A stretch of 64,000 nucleotides of DNA from Nocardioides coralli (GTDB taxonomy: Bacteria; Actinomycetota; Actinomycetes; Propionibacteriales; Nocardioidaceae). Below, in pieces: positions 1-14,685 of this stretch. The notes under the pieces were generated by a model. The model was given only the letters and a program-made list of their open reading frames with translations. It was not told the DNA's origin and did not search any database. Location of the stretch: assembly GCF_019880385.1 (NCBI RefSeq), contig NZ_CP082273.1, forward strand, positions 1 through 64,000, written 5' to 3'. The translations under genes were made by a program, and so were the position numbers. Position 1 is the stretch's first letter; each line of letters opens with the position of its first letter.

Positions 1-254
1 CCGCCGCCGCGCGCCCCTTGTTACGTTCACCCTCTCCGAGGTTCCCCGCCGGCCCGGGACAACCGCCAGCGACAGCACCGTGTGAAGGGCGTCACATTCC
101 CCGGAAACCGCCTCTCACCTGCGGCGATGTCGTTCGGCAGCTGGCCGGGCCGCGTCTTCGGCAGGCAGTCGCCACACCCGTGGACCCACGTTCACAGACT
201 GTGGACAAGACTGTGGACCAAAGCCACGAAGAATCGACCAGAAGGCGGGTTCGT
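1..254. other. Region upstream of dnaA
   Basis: No convincing protein gene is seen before the dnaA start. The reading frame of dnaA is open upstream of it, but that part has no conserved DnaA sequence and probably reflects high GC. The stretch presumably carries the dnaA promoter and, as in other actinobacteria, would lie between rpmH (outside the window) and dnaA. It holds two DnaA-box-like sites just before the gene. Confidence 0.6.
200..220 (-). promoter_or_regulatory. Two DnaA boxes upstream of dnaA
   Basis: TGTGGACAA at 200-208 is the exact complement of the actinobacterial DnaA box TTGTCCACA. TGTGGACCA at 212-220 is a second copy with one mismatch. Both lie 35-55 nt before the dnaA start codon, a position fitting autoregulation of dnaA by DnaA. 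Confidence 0.7.
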
Positions 255-1784
255 GTGAACCACCCCGAGGCTGACCAGTCCTCCCCCCACCCCTCCGGCA
301 GCTCGGGCGACCCGGACGCACCCGGTGGCCCCGACGGGACCCCGGCGGGGTCCCCGACCGACCTCGCGGCCGCCTGGCGGGGGGTGCTCGAGGACCTGCA
401 GGCCTACCAGCGGGCCTGGCTGCGCTCCAGCGAGCCGGTCACCCTGCACGAGAGCACCGCCATCATCGCGGTCCCCAACGACTTCACCCGCGGTCAGCTC
501 GAGGGGCGGCTGCGCGCCCAGCTCGAGGAGGCGCTCACCGTCGCGTTCGGGCGCGAGATCCGCATCGCCGTCACCGTCAACCCCGCTCTCGACACCGAGC
601 CCGTGGTCGAGCCCGAGGCGCCACCCCACCACCACGAGTCGATGAGTCGGCCTGACGACATGTCGACAAAGAGCTACCAGCACCCCGATGTCAGCGCGCC
701 GGTCACCGCGCCGGCGCCCGCCGCTCCCCCGGGCTCCGCACCCCTGGAGACACGCCTCAACCCCAAGTACACCTTCGAGACCTTCGTCATCGGCTCCTCC
801 AACCGGTTCCCGCACGCCGCCGCGGTGGCCGTGGCCGAGGCACCGGGCAAGGCCTACAACCCGCTGCTCGTCTACGGCGACTCCGGCCTGGGCAAGACCC
901 ACCTGCTCCACGCGATCGGCCACTACGTCCGCAGCCTCTACTCCGGGGCGAAGGTCCGCTACGTCTCCAGCGAGGAGTTCACCAACGAGTTCATCAACGC
1001 GATCCGCGACGACCGGCAGGACCGCTTCAAGCGCCGCTACCGCGACGTCGACGTGCTGCTCATCGACGACATCCAGTTCCTGGAGGGCAAGACCCAGACG
1101 CAGGAGGAGTTCTTCCACACGTTCAACACCCTCCACAACGCCAACAAGCAGATCGTCCTCACCTCGGACCGTCCTCCCAAGCGGCTCGAGGCGCTCGAGG
1201 ACCGGCTGCGCAACCGGTTCGAGTGGGGACTCATCACCGATGTCCAGCCGCCCGACCTCGAGACCCGGATCGCGATCCTGCGCAAGAAGGCGGCCATGGA
1301 CCGACTGACCGCGCCGCCGGACGTTCTCGAGTTCATCGCCTCCAAGATCCAGACCAACATCCGCGAGCTCGAGGGGGCGCTGATCCGTGTCACCGCCTTC
1401 GCCAACCTCAACCGCCAGGAGGTCGACATGACCCTGGCCGAGATCGTCCTGAAGGACCTGATCCCCGAGGGAGGGGAGCCGGAGATCACGGCCGGGCTCA
1501 TCATCGCCCAGACCGCGGCCTACTTCGGGCTCACCATCGAGGAGCTCACCGGGCCGAGCCGGGGGCGCCACCTCGTGATGGCCCGCCAGATCGCGATGTA
1601 CCTGTGCCGCGAGCTCACCGACCTCTCGCTGCCCAAGATCGGCGCCGAGTTCGGCAACCGTGACCACACCACCGTCATGTACGCCGACCGCAAGATCAAC
1701 ACGCTGCTCGCGGAGCGGCGGGCCGTCTTCAACCAGGTCAGCGAGCTCACCAACCGCGTCAAGCTGCAGGCCCGCCAGGCCTGA
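255..1784 (+). CDS. dnaA: Chromosomal replication initiator DnaA
   Basis: DnaA is the AAA+ ATPase that binds DnaA boxes and melts oriC to start replication. The 509-residue product has the usual four parts: an N-terminal helicase-interaction domain, a low-complexity Pro/Gly-rich linker, the AAA+ core, and a C-terminal DNA-binding domain. Walker A is GDSGLGKT at 208-215 and Walker B is VLLIDDIQ at 267-274. The DnaA signature GNRDHTTV begins at about residue 467. GTG 255 was chosen because AGAAGG lies about 10 nt upstream and the sequence before it is not conserved. It is followed by an oriC-type intergenic region and dnaN. Confidence 0.98.
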   Translation: MNHPEADQSSPHPSGSSGDPDAPGGPDGTPAGSPTDLAAAWRGVLEDLQAYQRAWLRSSEPVTLHESTAIIAVPNDFTRGQLEGRLRAQLEEALTVAFGREIRIAVTVNPALDTEPVVEPEAPPHHHESMSRPDDMSTKSYQHPDVSAPVTAPAPAAPPGSAPLETRLNPKYTFETFVIGSSNRFPHAAAVAVAEAPGKAYNPLLVYGDSGLGKTHLLHAIGHYVRSLYSGAKVRYVSSEEFTNEFINAIRDDRQDRFKRRYRDVDVLLIDDIQFLEGKTQTQEEFFHTFNTLHNANKQIVLTSDRPPKRLEALEDRLRNRFEWGLITDVQPPDLETRIAILRKKAAMDRLTAPPDVLEFIASKIQTNIRELEGALIRVTAFANLNRQEVDMTLAEIVLKDLIPEGGEPEITAGLIIAQTAAYFGLTIEELTGPSRGRHLVMARQIAMYLCRELTDLSLPKIGAEFGNRDHTTVMYADRKINTLLAERRAVFNQVSELTNRVKLQARQA

Positions 1785-2163
1785 CGCCGCGGGCCGCGGC
1801 GAACGGCCGGGGTTGTGGAGAAGGTGTGGTCCGGGACCCCGATGTTCTGCACACCGTGTGCACAACCCGTGAGTGTTCCGGGTGAGGACACCTGTCGTTC
1901 ACATGCCGAGCCGGCCCGTGAACATGCACTCCACACCCCCTGTGGGCGCCGAATCGCCGTGCTGACCTGCACGGACACCCGTCGTCCACAGTTTCCACCG
2001 ACGCTATGACTCCCACGAGTACTCACCCGGACCGATCGCTCGTGGAATTCCATTCCTCGGCCTTCTGGGGAGAACTCCCACCGGTTGCGCGCTCGTGGCA
2101 GGATGCAGACCCCACGCTCGATGCCCCACCTCATCCGATGTCGACACCGAAGGACCCCGCCCC
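1785..2163. other. Putative origin of replication (oriC)
   Basis: This 379-nt gap between dnaA and dnaN has no credible gene. It holds single-mismatch DnaA boxes at 1814-1822 (TTCTCCACA on minus), 1857-1865 (TTGTGCACA on minus) and 1982-1990 (TCGTCCACA on plus), with weaker half-matches between them. The segment around 2036-2062 is locally less GC-rich and could be the unwinding element. Position and boxes together support oriC; no box here is a perfect match. Confidence 0.75.
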
Positions 2164-3306
2164 GTGAAGTTCCGCGTCGAACGCGACGTGCTGGCCGATG
2201 CCGTCGCCTGGGCTGCTCGCAGTCTCCCGGTCCGCCCCAGCGTCCCGGTGCTCGCCGGGCTCCTCGTCCAGGCCAGCGACGAGGGACTCGTGCTCTCGAC
2301 CTTCGACTACGAGACCTCGGCCCGCGCCACCCTGACCGAGGCCCAGGTCTCCGACGAGGGCCAGGCCCTCGTCAGCGGCCGACTGCTCGCCGACATCTGT
2401 CGCAGCCTGCCCGCCAAGCCGGTGGACATGGTGCTCGAGGGTCCGCGGGTGTCACTGACCTGTGGCTCGGCCCGGTTCAGCCTGCAGACGATGCCGGTCG
2501 AGGACTACCCCTCACTGCCCGACATGCCGACCGCCACGGGCTCGGTTCCGAGCGAGAGCTTCGCCCACGCGGTCGGCCAGGCGGTCACGGCCGCCGGCCG
2601 CGACGACATGCTCCCGGTGCTCACCGGGGTGCGGATCGAGATCGAGGGCTCCACGATCTCGCTGCTGGCCACCGACCGGTTCCGCCTCAGCCACGTCGAG
2701 CTCGCGTGGTCGCCGAACACGCCCGACGCCAGCCTGGCGGCGCTGGTGCCCGCCAAGGTGCTCGGCGACACCGCCAAGTCGCTCACGGCCGGTGGCGAGG
2801 TCACGATCGCGCTCTCGGCCACCGGCACCGGCGAGGGGATCATCGGCTTCGAGGGCGTCGGCCCGGGCGGCGTACGCCGGACCACCACGCGTCTGCTCGA
2901 CGGCGAGTTCCCCAAGGTCCGCAACCTCTTCCCGCCGGAGCACCAGACCACCGCCCGGATCGACAAGGCCGACCTCATCGACTCCGTCAAGCGGGTCGCC
3001 CTGGTCGCCGAGCGGAACACCGCGGTCCAGCTCGCGTTCGGCGACGGACAGCTGACCCTGGACGCCGGGTCCGGTGACGAGGCCCAGGCCTCGGAGTCGA
3101 TCCACGCCGAGATCGACGGCGAGGACCTCACGACCGGGTTCAACCCCCAGTTCCTGCTCGACGGGCTCACCGCCATCGACGAGCCGGTGGTGGAGCTGGC
3201 GTTCACCCAGGCGTCCAAGCCCGTGGTCATGAGCGGGGCCGCCGGCGAGGACGGCAGCGAGCCCGGCTTCCGCTACCTGCTGATGCCCCGGCGGCTGTTG
3301 TCCTGA
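2164..3306 (+). CDS. dnaN: DNA polymerase III sliding clamp, beta subunit
   Basis: This is the ring-shaped processivity clamp that tethers DNA polymerase III to DNA. The product has 380 residues, normal for the family, and starts with the typical VKFRVERDVLADAVAWAAR segment. Three similar clamp domains follow and the end is LMPRR-like (YLLMPRRLLS). GTG 2164 was chosen over an upstream ATG at 2095 because the conserved N terminus begins exactly there and GAAGGA lies about 10 nt before it. Its place after dnaA and oriC is the standard bacterial arrangement. Confidence 0.97.
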   Translation: MKFRVERDVLADAVAWAARSLPVRPSVPVLAGLLVQASDEGLVLSTFDYETSARATLTEAQVSDEGQALVSGRLLADICRSLPAKPVDMVLEGPRVSLTCGSARFSLQTMPVEDYPSLPDMPTATGSVPSESFAHAVGQAVTAAGRDDMLPVLTGVRIEIEGSTISLLATDRFRLSHVELAWSPNTPDASLAALVPAKVLGDTAKSLTAGGEVTIALSATGTGEGIIGFEGVGPGGVRRTTTRLLDGEFPKVRNLFPPEHQTTARIDKADLIDSVKRVALVAERNTAVQLAFGDGQLTLDAGSGDEAQASESIHAEIDGEDLTTGFNPQFLLDGLTAIDEPVVELAFTQASKPVVMSGAAGEDGSEPGFRYLLMPRRLLS

Positions 3307-3352
3307 GCGGCCCACGCTGGTCGGCCACCGACGCACCACATAGGTTCTGGGT

Positions 3353-4324
3353 ATGGACATCGGGCTGATCGGACTCGGCAAGATGGGCGGCAACATGCGC
3401 ACCCGCCTGCAGCGGGCGGGGCACACCGTCGTCGGCTACGACCGCGACCCGGAGCTGGCCGACGTCGGCAGCCTCGAGGAGCTCGTCGAAGCCCTCCCCA
3501 AGCCCGCCGTGGTCTGGGTGATGGTCCCGTCGGGCGACCCCACGCGCGAGACCGTCCGGGCGCTCGCCGACCTGCTGGCCGAGGGTGACGTCGTGGTCGA
3601 GGGCGGAAACTCCCGCTGGACCGACGACCAGGTCAACGCCGACCTGCTCGCCGAGCACGGCATCGGCTACGTCGACTGCGGGGTCTCCGGCGGGGTGTGG
3701 GGTCTGGAGAACGGCTACGCCCTGATGTACGGCGGGTCAGCGGACGACGTCGCGAAGGTCCAGCCGGCCTTCGACGCCCTCAAGCCCGAGGGCGAGTTCG
3801 GCTCGGTCCACGCCGGAAAGGTAGGCGCGGGCCACTTCTCGAAGATGGTCCACAACGGCATCGAGTACGCCATCATGCAGGCCTACGCCGAGGGGTGGGA
3901 GCTGCTCGAGAAGGCCGAGGTCACCGACAACGTGACGGAGGTGTTCCGGTCCTGGCGCGAGGGCACCGTGATCCGGTCCTGGCTGCTGGACCTGTTGGTC
4001 GCCGCCCTCGACGACGCCCCGGACCTCGAGGGGATCCGCGGCTACGCCGCCGACTCGGGTGAGGGCCGCTGGACGGTCGAGGCCGGCATCGAGCACGGGG
4101 TCGCGACCCCGGCGATCACGGCCGCGCTGTTCGCGCGCTTCGTGTCCCAGCAGGAGGACTCCCCCGCGATGAAGGCGGTGGCGGCGATGCGCAACCAGTT
4201 CGGCGGGCACGCGATGCGGACCGACGCCCCGAAGGGCGGCGACGCCGCCTCTGGTGCGCCCGACCAGTCCAGCGAGGCCGAGCGGGCCGGCGCCGGCCAG
4301 GGTCACGAGCCCGGCGAGAGCTAG
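3353..4324 (+). CDS. gnd: 6-phosphogluconate dehydrogenase, decarboxylating (short form)
   Basis: Predicted to oxidise and decarboxylate 6-phosphogluconate to ribulose 5-phosphate in the pentose phosphate pathway. The 323-residue length is that of the short GndA/YqeC-type enzymes rather than the ~470-residue form. An N-terminal Rossmann motif GLGKMG is followed by the substrate loop with CGVSGGVWG and the helical domain. The last ~35 residues are an Ala/Gly/Ser/Glu-rich tail that looks like an appendage. Insertion between dnaN and recF is a known actinobacterial arrangement. TAGGTT at 3341-3346 ends 6 nt before the ATG, suggesting a leaderless mRNA from its own promoter. Confidence 0.92.
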   Translation: MDIGLIGLGKMGGNMRTRLQRAGHTVVGYDRDPELADVGSLEELVEALPKPAVVWVMVPSGDPTRETVRALADLLAEGDVVVEGGNSRWTDDQVNADLLAEHGIGYVDCGVSGGVWGLENGYALMYGGSADDVAKVQPAFDALKPEGEFGSVHAGKVGAGHFSKMVHNGIEYAIMQAYAEGWELLEKAEVTDNVTEVFRSWREGTVIRSWLLDLLVAALDDAPDLEGIRGYAADSGEGRWTVEAGIEHGVATPAITAALFARFVSQQEDSPAMKAVAAMRNQFGGHAMRTDAPKGGDAASGAPDQSSEAERAGAGQGHEPGES

Positions 4325-4330
4325 CCCGCC

Positions 4331-5465
4331 GTGCACGTCGCCCACCTGAGCCTCCACGACTTCCGGTCCTACCCTGACCTCGACGTCGAGCTCGGGCCCG
4401 GTGCCAGCGCGTTCATCGGGCGCAACGGCCAGGGCAAGACCAACCTGGTCGAGGCGGTCGACTACCTCTCACGGCTCTCCTCCCATCGCGTCGCCTCGGA
4501 TGCGCCGCTGGTACGCGCCGGCGCGGAGCAGGCCGTCGTGCGGGCAGCCGTCGTGCGCGAGGGGCGTACGGCCACGCTCGAGGTCGAGATCAACCCCGGC
4601 CGCTCGAACCGGGCGCGCGTCAACCGCGCGCCGCTGCCCAAGGCCCGGGAGCTGCTGGGACTGGTCCGTACGGTCGTCTTCTCCCCGGAGGACCTGACCC
4701 TCGTCAAGGGAGACCCCTCGGAGCGGCGTCGCTTCCTGGACGACCTGCTCGTTCTGCGCACGCCACGGCTGGCGGGTGTCCGGTCCGACTACGACCGCGT
4801 GCTCAAGCAGCGCAACTCCCTGCTCAAGACGGCCGGCCTGGCCCGGGGCAGTGCTCGCGAGTCGGCGTTGTCGACGCTGGTCGTCTGGGACGCCCACCTC
4901 GCACGCACGGGCGCTGAGCTGCTCGCCGCCCGGCTCCACCTGGTCGAGGAGCTGCGCCCCTACCTGGGCAAGGCCTACGAGACGGTCGCCCGCGGCGCGA
5001 CCCGCGACGACGCCGAGATCGGGTACGCCGCGAGCCTCGACCTCGGCGGCGCGGTGGCCCGCGACGAGCTGACCGAGCTGCTGCTCGAGGAGCTGCAGCG
5101 ACGGCAGCCCGACGAGCTCGACCGGGGCGTCTCCCTGGTCGGTCCGCACCGCGACGAGCTGCGCCTCACCCTCGGCGCGGCCGACGCGCGGCTCCCGGTG
5201 AAGGGGTACGCCTCGCACGGCGAGTCGTGGTCCTTCGCCCTCGCCCTGAGGCTGGCGTCCTACGACCTCCTCCGTGCCGACGGGGACGACCCGATCCTGG
5301 TGCTCGACGACGTCTTCGCCGAGCTCGACACCGAGCGGCGGCGCCAGCTCGCCGACCTCGTCTCGGGGGCCGAGCAGGTGCTCGTCACGGCGGCGGTCGC
5401 CGCCGACGTGCCGCAGGCCCTCGCCGGGTCCCGGTTCTCCGTGGCGGACGGGACGGTCACCCGCG

Positions 5466-5473
<8 letters not shown>
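4331..5473 (+). CDS. recF: DNA replication and repair protein RecF
   Basis: An SMC-like ATPase that helps load RecA at single-stranded gaps. The 380 residues include Walker A GRNGQGKT at 30-37, the ABC-type signature region with GPHRDEL in the C-terminal half, and Walker [13 protein letters not shown]. The start is GTG 4331, six bases after the gnd stop. The stop overlaps the start of the DUF721 gene by 8 nt, so the two are probably translationally coupled. Confidence 0.95.
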
Positions 5474-8443
<2,970 letters not shown>

Positions 8444-8497
8444 CCCTCTAGCACCACCCCTAGATTCGAGTAGACGCGACCAGAGAGACGAAGAGAC

Positions 8498-11172
<2,675 letters not shown>

Positions 11173-11173
<1 letters not shown>

Positions 11174-11727
11174 TGCCGGAGCGCAGCGTCGAGCGGACCG
11201 CCGTCCGCAACGACGACACCGCCACCCGCCCTCCGCTGGCCGAGCGGATCCAGGCGAAGCTCGCCCAGGCGGCACAGGAGCACAAGGCCAACGCCCAGCG
11301 GCCGGCCAGGTCCGCCACCCCCGACCGCGAGGGCCAGCAGGGTGCGGCGCCGAAGAAGGGGCCGCGCCGCGCACGGCTCCGGCTGACCCGGGTCGACCCG
11401 TGGTCGGTCATGAAGACGGCGTTCCTGCTCTCGGTGGCCCTCGGGATCGTCACCGTGGTCTCGGTGTTCATCGTCTGGAGCGTCCTGGGCGCCGCCGGTG
11501 TCTGGGAGTCGATCAACGCCACGGCGCAGGACATCCTCGGCGAGGAGGCCGGCGGCTTCGACGTGACCGCCTACGTCGGGATGTCGCGGGTCATGGGCTT
11601 CACCATGCTGGTCGCCGTGGTCGACGTGGTGCTCCTGACCGCCGTCGCGACGCTCGGCGCGTTCCTCTACAACATGGCCGCAGCCCTGCTCGGTGGCGTC
11701 GAGGTGACGCTCGCCGAGGACCACTGA
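11173..11727 (+). CDS. DUF3566 transmembrane protein
   Basis: A 184-residue protein with a charged, Ala/Lys-rich cytoplasmic N terminus of about 70 residues and a conserved C-terminal membrane domain. That domain has RLTRVDPWSVMKTAFLLSV, then segments around SVFIVWSVL and VVDVVLLTAVATLGAFLYN. It matches the DUF3566 family, which sits directly after gyrA in mycobacteria (Rv0007) and many other actinobacteria. Its biochemical role is unknown; location and membrane topology suggest an envelope or division link. Its ATG overlaps the gyrA stop by one base. Confidence 0.88.
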
Positions 11728-11735
11728 CGGCCGTT

Positions 11736-11765
11736 TTGTCGGGCCGTTCGCCGGTGGGGTAGTCT
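11736..11765 (+). promoter_or_regulatory. Promoter of tRNA-Ile
   Basis: TTGTCG at 11736-11741 and TAGTCT at 11760-11765 are separated by 18 bp and precede the tRNA-Ile 5' end by 32 nt. This is a good housekeeping sigma-type promoter. Confidence 0.6.
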
Positions 11766-11797
11766 CGCCCGGCGGCCGACGCCCGGCGTCGCCCTGC

Positions 11798-11874
11798 GGG
11801 CCTATAGCTCAGACGGTTAGAGCGCTTCCCTGATAAGGAAGAGGTCACTGGTTCAAGTCCAGTTAGGCCCACCA
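11798..11874 (+). tRNA. tRNA-Ile (anticodon GAT)
   Basis: The 7-bp acceptor stem is GGGCCTA/TAGGCCC. The anticodon loop CTGATAA is closed by CTTCC/GGAAG with anticodon GAT at 11832-11834, and a GTTCAAGTC T-loop follows. The CCA end is encoded at 11872-11874. Confidence 0.97.
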
Positions 11875-11901
11875 CCACGACTCTCGGACCGAGGAGATCG
11901 C

Positions 11902-12048
11902 ATGAGGAAGATCCTGTTCGTCCTGATCGCCGCCGCCGGCGCCGCCTTCGCGAAGAAGAAGCTCGAGGAGGGTCGGACCGAGCAGGCGCTCTGGGCCGAG
12001 GCCACCGACTCGGTCTCGGGCTCCCAGCAGCCCGACCAGCCGGCCTGA
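11902..12048 (+). CDS. Small membrane protein, DLW-39 type (48 aa)
   Basis: A short gene lying between two tRNAs. The product is one N-terminal hydrophobic helix (residues 4-17), a Lys-rich stop-transfer segment (KKK at 18-20) and a conserved-looking tail, [13 protein letters not shown] at 26-38. It resembles the ~39-residue actinobacterial proteins annotated as DLW-39 family, found near gyrA and these tRNAs; the DLW triplet is ALW here. GAGGAG lies 6 nt before the ATG. Function unknown. Confidence 0.8.
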   Translation: MRKILFVLIAAAGAAFAKKKLEEGRTEQALWAEATDSVSGSQQPDQPA

Positions 12049-12060
12049 CCCAGGCCGTCA

Positions 12061-12133
12061 GGGGCCTTGGCGCAATTGGTAGCGCACCTGCTTTGCAAGC
12101 AGGGGGTTAGGGGTTCGAGTCCCCTAGGCTCCA
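12061..12133 (+). tRNA. tRNA-Ala (anticodon TGC)
   Basis: The acceptor GGGGCCT pairs with AGGCTCC (one G-T). The anticodon stem-loop CCTGC-TTTGCAA-GCAGG has TGC at 12094-12096, and the T-loop is GTTCGAGTC. CCA is not encoded. It starts 12 nt after the stop of the DLW-39-type gene. Confidence 0.97.
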
Positions 12134-12150
12134 CTCCCCCGGATCGTCCC

Positions 12151-13152
12151 GTGCGGGCCACGCGCCGCATCGCGGCCGCGGGATCGGTGGTCGTTGCGGG
12201 ACTGCTCGTGGGGTGCAGCCAGCCCGCGGTCGAGGAGCCGCGGCCGCTGCTCGAGCGTCCCACGGCCGAGCCGGCACCGCCGTACGACGCCTCGCTCGAG
12301 CCCGCCGAGGCGGTGCTCTCCCTGGTCCCGCAGACGGCGGGGACCATCACCGTCACCGACTGGGACCAGGTGCGGGTGCAGCTCGGCCAGCCTGACCTCA
12401 CCAGCGAGGACCTGAGGACCGACCGGATCGCCTTCTGGACCAGGGCCGAGCAGGAGGCGGTGGTCCTCACCGAGGGACTGCTGCGCGAGGACAACTCGCT
12501 CCTCGAGCTCGACTACGGATTCACCCAGGACGACGTCGACTGGGAGGCCCGCTTCACCGGCGACGAGGGACCGGGCTTCGTGATCGCGCTGCGGCCCGAC
12601 CTCGACCTGGCCGGGGTGCGGCGCGCCATCGCCGACGGCGCCGGCCCGCTCGCCGACGCCGAGCTGCGCGCCCGCGACCACCTGGTCGTCTCGGGCACCG
12701 CCGACACCGACGTGTGGGCCAGCGACGCGTCGTGGGAGCTGGCACTGGACGACCCGGCTGCCGCGACCTACCTGCGTCGTGGCTGCATCCCGCTCAACGA
12801 CGCCCTCGGACCCGATGCCGACGTCGAGGACCAGGAGGCGTTGCTGGCGGAGCACCCGGTGACCACCCTGGAGGACCTGTCCGGTTTCGCGGTCACCTTC
12901 GGTGACCGGGCCGCCACGGTCCGGACCGAGCCCGGCCGCGGCGACCTCTTCGAGCGGATGCGGATCGGTGAGGCGTGGCCGGTCGACGGGTTCCCCCAGA
13001 CCTACGTCAACGGTGCGGCCGATCCCTCGAGCGGTCGGATCGGCTACGCGCTCACGAACCCGCGGACGGCGGCCGCGCTGGCGCTGCTGGACGAGCTGCC
13101 GTTCGGGGTCTGCAACGAGGTCGTCCCGCTGGCGGAGCCCACTGGCCTCTAG
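12151..13152 (+). CDS. Putative lipoprotein of unknown function
   Basis: A 333-residue predicted lipoprotein. The signal peptide has Arg residues near the start, a hydrophobic stretch and the lipobox LVGC with Cys22. The mature part is acidic and soluble-looking, with no family that I recognise. GTG 12151 gives a proper signal peptide, whereas earlier in-frame starts fall inside tRNA-Ala. It begins only 17 nt after the tRNA, with no clear promoter of its own, so it may be read from the tRNA transcript. Its stop overlaps that of the convergent hydrolase gene by 4 nt. Confidence 0.8.
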   Translation: MRATRRIAAAGSVVVAGLLVGCSQPAVEEPRPLLERPTAEPAPPYDASLEPAEAVLSLVPQTAGTITVTDWDQVRVQLGQPDLTSEDLRTDRIAFWTRAEQEAVVLTEGLLREDNSLLELDYGFTQDDVDWEARFTGDEGPGFVIALRPDLDLAGVRRAIADGAGPLADAELRARDHLVVSGTADTDVWASDASWELALDDPAAATYLRRGCIPLNDALGPDADVEDQEALLAEHPVTTLEDLSGFAVTFGDRAATVRTEPGRGDLFERMRIGEAWPVDGFPQTYVNGAADPSSGRIGYALTNPRTAAALALLDELPFGVCNEVVPLAEPTGL

Positions 13153-13946
13153 CTCCCCGCGGCGAGCCTGGCGAGCTCGTCGGGGTCGTGGGCGCTGAAG
13201 ACGGTCACCTGGTCGCCGTGCCGGGCGTGGAGCTCGCGCAGCCGCTGCTGGTTGGCCAGCCGCTGCGCGTTGTCGACCGCCATCACCCGCTCGAACACGC
13301 GGATCAACGGCTTGGCGTGAGGTAGCGTGGCCAGCTCCCCGGCGTCGAAGTAGGCGTCCCCCGCGTGCAATAGCCAGCCGCCCCCGGGACGCCGCACGGC
13401 GACACCGGCATGGCCGCGGGTGTGGCCCAGCAGCGGGACGAGCAGCACGTCGTCGGCGAGGGCGGTCACCGCCCCGAAGCCGAACCAGTCGTCACCCGCG
13501 TCCGGGTGCTCGACCCACTGCGGGCCGTGGGCCCACTGGGCCGGGACGTAGCGGCTGCGCTCCCGCAGCGTCGGGTTCCTAGCGGCGTCGAGCTCGGCCG
13601 CCAGCACGTGCACCCGGGCACCCGGGAAGTCGGCGAGGCCGCCGGCGTGGTCGAGGTCGAGGTGGGTCAGCACGATGTCGGTGACGTCGTCGGGGTGGTG
13701 GCCGAGCGCCGCGACCCGGGCAGCCGCCGTGCCGGCGAGGTCGATGTCGGGGCGCAACGCCAGCACGAACGGCCGTCCCAACCGGTGCGGCTCGGTGAGG
13801 TCGTCGCGACCGAAGCCGGTGTCGACGAGGACCAGCCCCCCGGGCCGCTCGAGGAGCAGGCAGTGGGCGACGAGGGCACGGGGTGCGAAACATCCGCCGA
13901 CGGTGCCGACGGGCCGCAGCGTCGCACAGGAGAGGTGGTGGATCAC
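13149..13946 (-). CDS. Metallo-beta-lactamase fold hydrolase
   Basis: A 265-residue soluble zinc hydrolase of the MBL superfamily. The metal-binding motif HLDLDHAGG is clear, followed by a downstream His (LGHTRGHAG) and Asp (LLHAGDAYFD). The spacing resembles the lactonase/YtnP-type branch, but the substrate cannot be assigned; a quorum-quenching role would be speculation. The start is GTG 13946; TAGGAT at 13954-13959 (minus) ends 7 nt upstream, predicting a leaderless mRNA. Confidence 0.88.
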   Translation of the reverse strand: MIHHLSCATLRPVGTVGGCFAPRALVAHCLLLERPGGLVLVDTGFGRDDLTEPHRLGRPFVLALRPDIDLAGTAAARVAALGHHPDDVTDIVLTHLDLDHAGGLADFPGARVHVLAAELDAARNPTLRERSRYVPAQWAHGPQWVEHPDAGDDWFGFGAVTALADDVLLVPLLGHTRGHAGVAVRRPGGGWLLHAGDAYFDAGELATLPHAKPLIRVFERVMAVDNAQRLANQQRLRELHARHGDQVTVFSAHDPDELARLAAGS

Positions 13947-13956
13947 GTGCGCGATC

Positions 13957-14685
13957 CTAGGGACGCTCGCGGTCGTGCAGCGCCCGCACGGTGGGCGAGG
14001 TGGTCACCGCGGACGGCTGGGGGTAGGTGCCGAGCACGCGGTCGACGGTGCCCGCGGTGGCGACCCCGAACCAGTAGTGCTCGTTCTTGTAGTGGTGGAG
14101 CCGGTGGTTGCGCCACACGTGCCGGAACCAGCGACTGCGTGGACGGTAGTCGCTGTGCACCAGGTAGTGGGTCCACTCGTAGCCGAGCTTGATCGCGTAG
14201 ACGCTGACCAGCAGCGTCAGCCCGCTCGTGACGGTCGGCAGCACCAGCCAGGCCAGGACGACGTAGGCCGGCAGCAGCCAGGCCAGCACCGGGGTCGGGA
14301 TGAACACCAGCGGCAGGTCGCGTGGGTCGGCGTGGTGGGCACGGTGCTTGCGCGCCAGGAGCGGGTCGAGGCGCACCGGGCCGAGAGCCCGCGGCCGCCA
14401 GTGGAGCACCGCCACGTGGACCACCCACTCGATCGCCGGGAACGCGGCCAGCAGGGCGGCGGGGATCACCAGCTCCCACCACGCGCCGGCCCCGGCCAGG
14501 ACGCGACCGGTGACCGCGGCGACCAGGAAGCCACCGATCAGCCACGGCGAGGGTGCCCCCCAGAAGTGGCGCCAGGCCGCACCCAGCGGCAGCGACGTAC
14601 GCCGGCCGGCGGCCGCGAGACGGGCCTCGTCGGCCGCGAGCCGGCGGTTCGCGAGCTCCTCGACCTCCGGTCCGGGGCGGGTCAC
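13957..14685 (-). CDS. Fatty acid hydroxylase / sterol desaturase family membrane protein
   Basis: A 242-residue integral membrane di-iron enzyme with about four hydrophobic segments and the characteristic His clusters: EWVVHVAVLH, KHRAHH, HYLVHSD and NHRLHHYKNEHYWFG. The family hydroxylates or desaturates lipids such as fatty acids, sterols or carotenoids; which lipid is not shown. GTG 14685 overlaps the TGA of the upstream GntR-type regulator gene as GTGA, so the two are coupled. Longer in-frame starts would read through that regulator. Confidence 0.88.
   Translation of the reverse strand: MTRPGPEVEELANRRLAADEARLAAAGRRTSLPLGAAWRHFWGAPSPWLIGGFLVAAVTGRVLAGAGAWWELVIPAALLAAFPAIEWVVHVAVLHWRPRALGPVRLDPLLARKHRAHHADPRDLPLVFIPTPVLAWLLPAYVVLAWLVLPTVTSGLTLLVSVYAIKLGYEWTHYLVHSDYRPRSRWFRHVWRNHRLHHYKNEHYWFGVATAGTVDRVLGTYPQPSAVTTSPTVRALHDRERP

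Noticed and set aside
192..1865. Long open frame antisense to dnaA
   Set aside because: It mirrors the codon pattern of dnaA; the predicted product is Asp/Gly/Val-rich with no recognisable domain. Such antisense frames are common in high-GC genes.
1815..2009. 64-codon reading frame inside the dnaA-dnaN gap
   Set aside because: It contains DnaA boxes, lacks a ribosome site and shows no family similarity; the region is better explained as oriC.
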